NCBI RefSeq assembly: GCF_900188175.1
Contig: NZ_FZOQ01000008.1
Span: forward strand, 124,001-188,000
DNA: 64,000 nucleotides
Source: Pontibacter ummariensis
GTDB taxonomy: Bacteria > Bacteroidota > Bacteroidia > Cytophagales > Hymenobacteraceae
Direction: 5' to 3'
Shown: positions 61,095-64,000 of the stretch, one piece after another
Position numbering within the stretch: the first letter of the stretch is position 1
Layout of the letters: each line of letters opens with the position of its first letter
The notes under the pieces: model-generated
What the model saw: the letters and a program-made list of their open reading frames with translations, nothing else
Database searches by the model: none
What the model was told of the DNA's origin: nothing
Program-made: the position numbers and the translations under genes

Positions 61095-61667
61095 TCATTT
61101 AGCAGTCTGTTTTGCTTCCTGCAGAATACAGGACACCACCTCCTTGAATGCTTTGACCACGTGTGTGGGCTCCCGGTCCGGGTTCATCACCCACTCGGTC
61201 TCGTTTCCATTATCGATCAGGATAGTCCGGCACCCCGCCTTATTCCCCGCCTCCACGTCGTGCAGTATGTCCCCTATCATCCAGGAGGCTGCAAGGTCTA
61301 TCCCCAGGTCCTTTGCCGCTTGTAGCAACATACCCGGCTGGGGCTTGCGACAGGCACAAGCCTGGGTGTAAACCGGCACAATGCCTTCAGGATGATGCGG
61401 GCAGTAGTAAAAGGCATCCAGTCCGGCCTTGTATGGCTGAAGAGCGCGCTGGAGGGTCTCTTTTACTCCCTCCAGCGCCTGTTCTTCAAAGTACCCGCGC
61501 GCCACCCCCGCCTGGTTGCTGATCATCACCAGTAGATAACCCTCCGCCTTGAGCCGGGCAAGGGCCTCCGGCACGCCCTCGCACAGCCTGATCCGCTGTG
61601 GGTCTACGTTATAGGGCACGTCGTGCACCAGGGTTCCATCCTTATCCAGAAAAACGGCTTTCCGCAT
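61095..61667 (-). CDS. gmhB: D-glycero-D-manno-heptose 1,7-bisphosphate phosphatase GmhB
   Basis: A 190-residue HAD phosphatase that removes the 7-phosphate between the two HldE steps. The nucleophile motif FLDKDGTLVHDVPYN has Asp8 and Asp10. MISNQAGVARGYF is motif II, the zinc-binding Cys/His cluster is in YYCPHHPEGIVPVYTQACAC, and the late MIGDILHDVEAGNKAG is motif IV. Its neighbours hldE and two GT9 genes support the heptose role. It is 3 nt from the SDR gene. Confidence 0.9.
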   Translation of the reverse strand: MRKAVFLDKDGTLVHDVPYNVDPQRIRLCEGVPEALARLKAEGYLLVMISNQAGVARGYFEEQALEGVKETLQRALQPYKAGLDAFYYCPHHPEGIVPVYTQACACRKPQPGMLLQAAKDLGIDLAASWMIGDILHDVEAGNKAGCRTILIDNGNETEWVMNPDREPTHVVKAFKEVVSCILQEAKQTAK

Positions 61668-61670
61668 GGC

Positions 61671-62396
61671 TTACGGCCAGGAAGTTTCGCGCATCGGAAT
61701 CACCATTACCTCTGGAATCACGGAGTCCTGTGGCTGGCAGAGCACGTATTTGACGGTGTCCGCTACGTTTTCCGGCTTCTGCAGTACATTCGGATCCGTA
61801 TCGGGGAAGCGCTCCAGGATGAAAGGGGTCTGCATGCCACCGGCGATCACAGCCGTTACCTTGATGTTCTCCTGGCGCCCCTCTACGTGCAGGGCATGGG
61901 TAAAGCCCAGCAGGCCCCATTTGCTGGCGTGGTACGCCGAGGCATTGGCCCAGGTGCGCTTGGCTGCCGTAGACACGATATTCACGATATGGCCATGGCC
62001 ATTTTCTTTCAGGATCGGAAAAACCGCTTTCGACACGTTAAAAGGCCCTGTCAGGTTTACCTCCATCACGCGGTTCCACTCCTCGTGGCTCAGCTCTTCC
62101 ACAGACTTGGTATAGTCTATCCCGGCGTTGTTGATCACATAGTCGAGCTTTCCGTGCTCGCTGATCACTTTCTGGATGACCTCATCTATCTCCTGCACAT
62201 TCCCCACATCCATCTTATAAGAGGCGGCTTTTCCTCCTGCCTTGCCTATCTCCTCCATTACCTTCCTGGTGCCCTCTTCTTTTATATCCACCGGGATGAC
62301 GGTCGCACCGTCTGCTGCAAGGGTTTTACAAATGGCGGCTCCCAGTCCCTGGCCTCCACCTGTTACTAAAATGACTTTGTCTTTAACTGAATTCAT
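61671..62396 (-). CDS. SDR family oxidoreductase (FabG-like)
   Basis: A 241-residue short-chain dehydrogenase. The cofactor loop is TGGGQGLG at residues 12-19, followed by NNAG, a conserved Ser in the NIVSTAAKR region, and YHASK as the catalytic Tyr and Lys. The overall pattern is of the classical FabG/glucose-dehydrogenase type rather than the extended SDR fold of the epimerase HldD. Substrate unknown; its place between gmhB and a GT4 gene (3-nt gaps) suggests a role in making or modifying the operon's sugar. Confidence 0.87.
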   Translation of the reverse strand: MNSVKDKVILVTGGGQGLGAAICKTLAADGATVIPVDIKEEGTRKVMEEIGKAGGKAASYKMDVGNVQEIDEVIQKVISEHGKLDYVINNAGIDYTKSVEELSHEEWNRVMEVNLTGPFNVSKAVFPILKENGHGHIVNIVSTAAKRTWANASAYHASKWGLLGFTHALHVEGRQENIKVTAVIAGGMQTPFILERFPDTDPNVLQKPENVADTVKYVLCQPQDSVIPEVMVIPMRETSWP

Positions 62397-62399
62397 GGC

Positions 62400-63758
62400 T
62401 TATGTTAGGGTTTGTTGTGCTAGTGTTGGTACAGTTGTGTCGCCTCCTTTCGGGCCGTACAGCTGCTCTATCAAGGGTAACTGTATTTTGTTCAGCAGGC
62501 TGCTCTTTCCTTTCTGTGCCGACAGTATTTGTGTTTCGTAGAGGCCGGCAATCTCACGCGCCACGATCTCCCAGGTAAACAAGGTGTTTACCCGCTTGAT
62601 GCCGTTTCGGCTGAACGCGTTGGCGATCTGCGGGTTCTCGTACACCATCAGCAGCTTGTCGGCCAGGGCATCCGGGTCGTTTGGCGGCACCAAAAAGCCG
62701 GTCTTGCCGTCCTGTACACTGAACTTGATGCCCCCTACATTGGAGCCGATAACCGGGGTGCCACAGGCCATGGCCTCCAGCGGCGTAATGCCGAACGGCT
62801 CGTACCAGGGCGTACTCACAAACACATCTGCCGCGCTGTAGAAGTACTTCAGGTGGCTCCTGCCTCGGCGGCCAATAAAGGTCACTTTGTCGGCAACGTG
62901 CTCTGCCTCGGCGATTTCCTGCAGGCGCTTTATTTCCGGGGTCTTCTCCGGATCCGGGTCTTCGGATTCCCCTCCTACGATCACCAGCCGCACCGGCACA
63001 TTCTTCTGCTGGAGCATGCTGGCCATCCCCCGGATCACGTTATCGATGCCTTTGCGGGGCACCACGCGGCCCAGTTGCAGGATCACGAACTCAGACTGAT
63101 CCAGGCCCAGGTGCGCTCTTGCTTTCTGCTTGCTGATAGGCTGGAACTCTTCTTTGTCGAAGCCACAGGGCACAATGTGCATGCGGCTGTCCTGTGCCTT
63201 GTAATGTAGCTTCAGGTCTTCCCTGTCCTGCGGACACTCGGCTATGATCATGTCCGCCGTGCGGGCTACCGCCTCCTCTACTGTAAAGCGAGAGCTTGGG
63301 AAGCGGTCGGCTGCTCCCTGGTAAATCCGGCGAACCTTGCCCAAGGCATGGAAGGTGATCATATACGGGATATGCAGCCTCTTTTTCAAAGTAGCCGCGA
63401 CGTATCCTGACATCCAGAAGTGGGCGTGGATGACCTGGTAGTTGATTTCCTGCTCTTTGATAAAGCGGATCATCTGTGCAGCGAACTCGTCCATGTACTG
63501 GAAGAGCTCCTCTTTAGGCACAAAGGCTTTGGGACCGGCGGCCATGTGCACTAGCCGAACGCCTTTGGCATAAGGTACTACCTGCGCCTGGTCCTCATCA
63601 TCCCACCGGGTAAACACATCCACCTCGTATCCCAGCCGTGTCAACTGACGGGCCAGCTGGTCTACATAGATATTCTGTCCGCCACTATCAGTCCCCCCAA
63701 GCAACGCCAAAGGCGAGGCATGTTCGCTGATAAAGGCTATTTTTTTTCTGCTTGCCAT
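62400..63758 (-). CDS. glycosyltransferase family 4 (sucrose synthase/MshA-like)
   Basis: A GT-B enzyme of about 452 residues. The early GGTDSGGQNIYVDQLARQLT and the loop YQVIHAHFWMSGYVAATLKK resemble MshA and sucrose-phosphate synthase-like GT4 proteins. The donor side has FVILQLGRVVPRKGIDNVIR and the EX7E signature TPWYEPFGITPLEAMACGTP. The ATG at 63756-63758 (MASRKKIAFISEHASPL) is preferred; the longer frame from 63821 adds 21 non-conserved residues. The first 22 nt overlap the end of the next upstream gene. Acceptor unknown. Confidence 0.88.
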   Translation of the reverse strand: MASRKKIAFISEHASPLALLGGTDSGGQNIYVDQLARQLTRLGYEVDVFTRWDDEDQAQVVPYAKGVRLVHMAAGPKAFVPKEELFQYMDEFAAQMIRFIKEQEINYQVIHAHFWMSGYVAATLKKRLHIPYMITFHALGKVRRIYQGAADRFPSSRFTVEEAVARTADMIIAECPQDREDLKLHYKAQDSRMHIVPCGFDKEEFQPISKQKARAHLGLDQSEFVILQLGRVVPRKGIDNVIRGMASMLQQKNVPVRLVIVGGESEDPDPEKTPEIKRLQEIAEAEHVADKVTFIGRRGRSHLKYFYSAADVFVSTPWYEPFGITPLEAMACGTPVIGSNVGGIKFSVQDGKTGFLVPPNDPDALADKLLMVYENPQIANAFSRNGIKRVNTLFTWEIVAREIAGLYETQILSAQKGKSSLLNKIQLPLIEQLYGPKGGDTTVPTLAQQTLT

Positions 63759-64000
63759 AGGTACCTTCTGTTTGTAGGGTTCGTTGTCTGTCGCACGGCC
63801 TGATGAAAGGTCTGGCTCCACTCATAGGTAAAGTGACTAATGTTGAAATGACGCTGGGCAGCCTGCTGCGCACCTTTGCTGAGTTCACGGGCCACGACGG
63901 GCTTTTGCAACAGCATCTTCATGCGTTCGATCAGTACTGCCACATTTGTGTCAACAAAGCCGGATTCCCTGTTTTTGATGGCAACAGACATCTCCGTTGT
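63737..64000 (-). CDS. glycosyltransferase family 4, C-terminal part (5' end beyond window)
   Basis: The frame is open from the window edge to its stop at 63737-63739. The visible residues TEMSVAIKNRESGFVDTNVA followed by MLLQKPVVARELSKGAQQAA and FNISHFTYEWSQTFHQAV match the end of a GT4 donor domain (the region after the second Glu and the C-terminal helix). Only about 87 residues are seen, so family is clear but subfamily is not. It overlaps the downstream GT4 gene by 22 nt. Confidence 0.7.
   Translation of the reverse strand, partial: TTEMSVAIKNRESGFVDTNVAVLIERMKMLLQKPVVARELSKGAQQAAQRHFNISHFTYEWSQTFHQAVRQTTNPTNRRYLWQAEKK

Noticed and set aside
61623..62369. Open plus-strand frame of 248 codons opposite the SDR gene
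   Set aside because: Antisense to a clear SDR with complete motifs; no domain seen.
61671..62396. SDR as the heptose epimerase HldD
   Set aside because: It has a classical FabG-like length and pattern (241 residues, YHASK), not the extended SDR fold of about 310-330 residues.
62529..63209. Open plus-strand frame of 226 codons opposite the GT4 gene
   Set aside because: Antisense shadow of a clear glycosyltransferase.
1..64000. tRNA, rRNA, CRISPR array, transposase or prophage
   Set aside because: No T-loop-like signatures in suitable folds, no regularly spaced repeats and no integrase, transposase or phage structural proteins were found on reading the intergenic regions and translations.

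Overview
The window is a chromosomal segment of a member of the Bacteroidota, most likely order Cytophagales, family Hymenobacteraceae (Pontibacter-like). This placement is inferred from gene content and protein style, not from a search. Supporting signs are a C-terminal type IX secretion (CHU_C) sorting domain, a TamB-type protein, DUF3098, a GNAT-nitrilase fusion, a TonB-dependent receptor with an N-terminal carboxypeptidase-regulatory-like domain, near absence of Shine-Dalgarno sequences, several TTG starts, and upstream boxes matching the Bacteroidota -7 consensus TAnnTTTG. No tRNA, rRNA, CRISPR array, prophage or transposase was seen.

Layout. 1-5372 (minus strand): rpsA (3' end cut by the window edge), an HNH endonuclease, a C40 peptidase, smpB and tsaD. 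5375-19344 (plus): tamB starts 2 nt from tsaD, then ftsX-DUF3098-uppP-truB-ribF, a DUF389 membrane protein with a degenerate lipid-kinase-like front, the CoA-transferase pair scoA/scoB split by a small four-helix-bundle gene, and the GNAT-nitrilase fusion. A 26-bp perfect hairpin closes this block. 19443-32090: a visibly AT-rich surface-polysaccharide locus. It holds a Wzz-like protein and a glycosyltransferase (minus), then Wzx flippase, acetyltransferase, several glycosyltransferases, Wzy polymerase, a WaaL-like ligase and a WcaJ-like initiating phosphosugar transferase (plus). 32183-41781: hisS-hutH, a T9SS-sorted surface protein, ybaB plus a glycosyltransferase, pspC, a TPR lipoprotein and the pyruvate dehydrogenase E1 beta gene. 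41871-46136: YihY, nitroreductase, methyltransferase, DinB-like protein and polysaccharide deacetylase. 46289-51141: a putative siderophore/iron uptake module (PepSY membrane protein, TonB-dependent receptor, divergent AraC regulator) with two related palindromes overlapping its promoters. 51524-53347: a family 2 glycoside hydrolase. 53449-64000 (minus): a tightly packed operon of alternating GT2 and GT9 glycosyltransferases with HldE, GmhB, an SDR and two GT4 enzymes, consistent with making and transferring ADP-heptose-type sugars.

The genes suggest three envelope programmes: an O-antigen/exopolysaccharide cassette made on undecaprenyl phosphate (UppP and WcaJ both act on this carrier), a heptose-based glycoconjugate operon, and outer-membrane biogenesis and iron uptake. 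The strongest unexplained observations are the inverted-repeat-bounded four-helix-bundle gene lying inside the scoAB operon, the shared operator-like palindromes of the iron module, and the lipid-kinase-like/DUF389 fusion whose kinase glycine motif is lost. None of these proves a new system.
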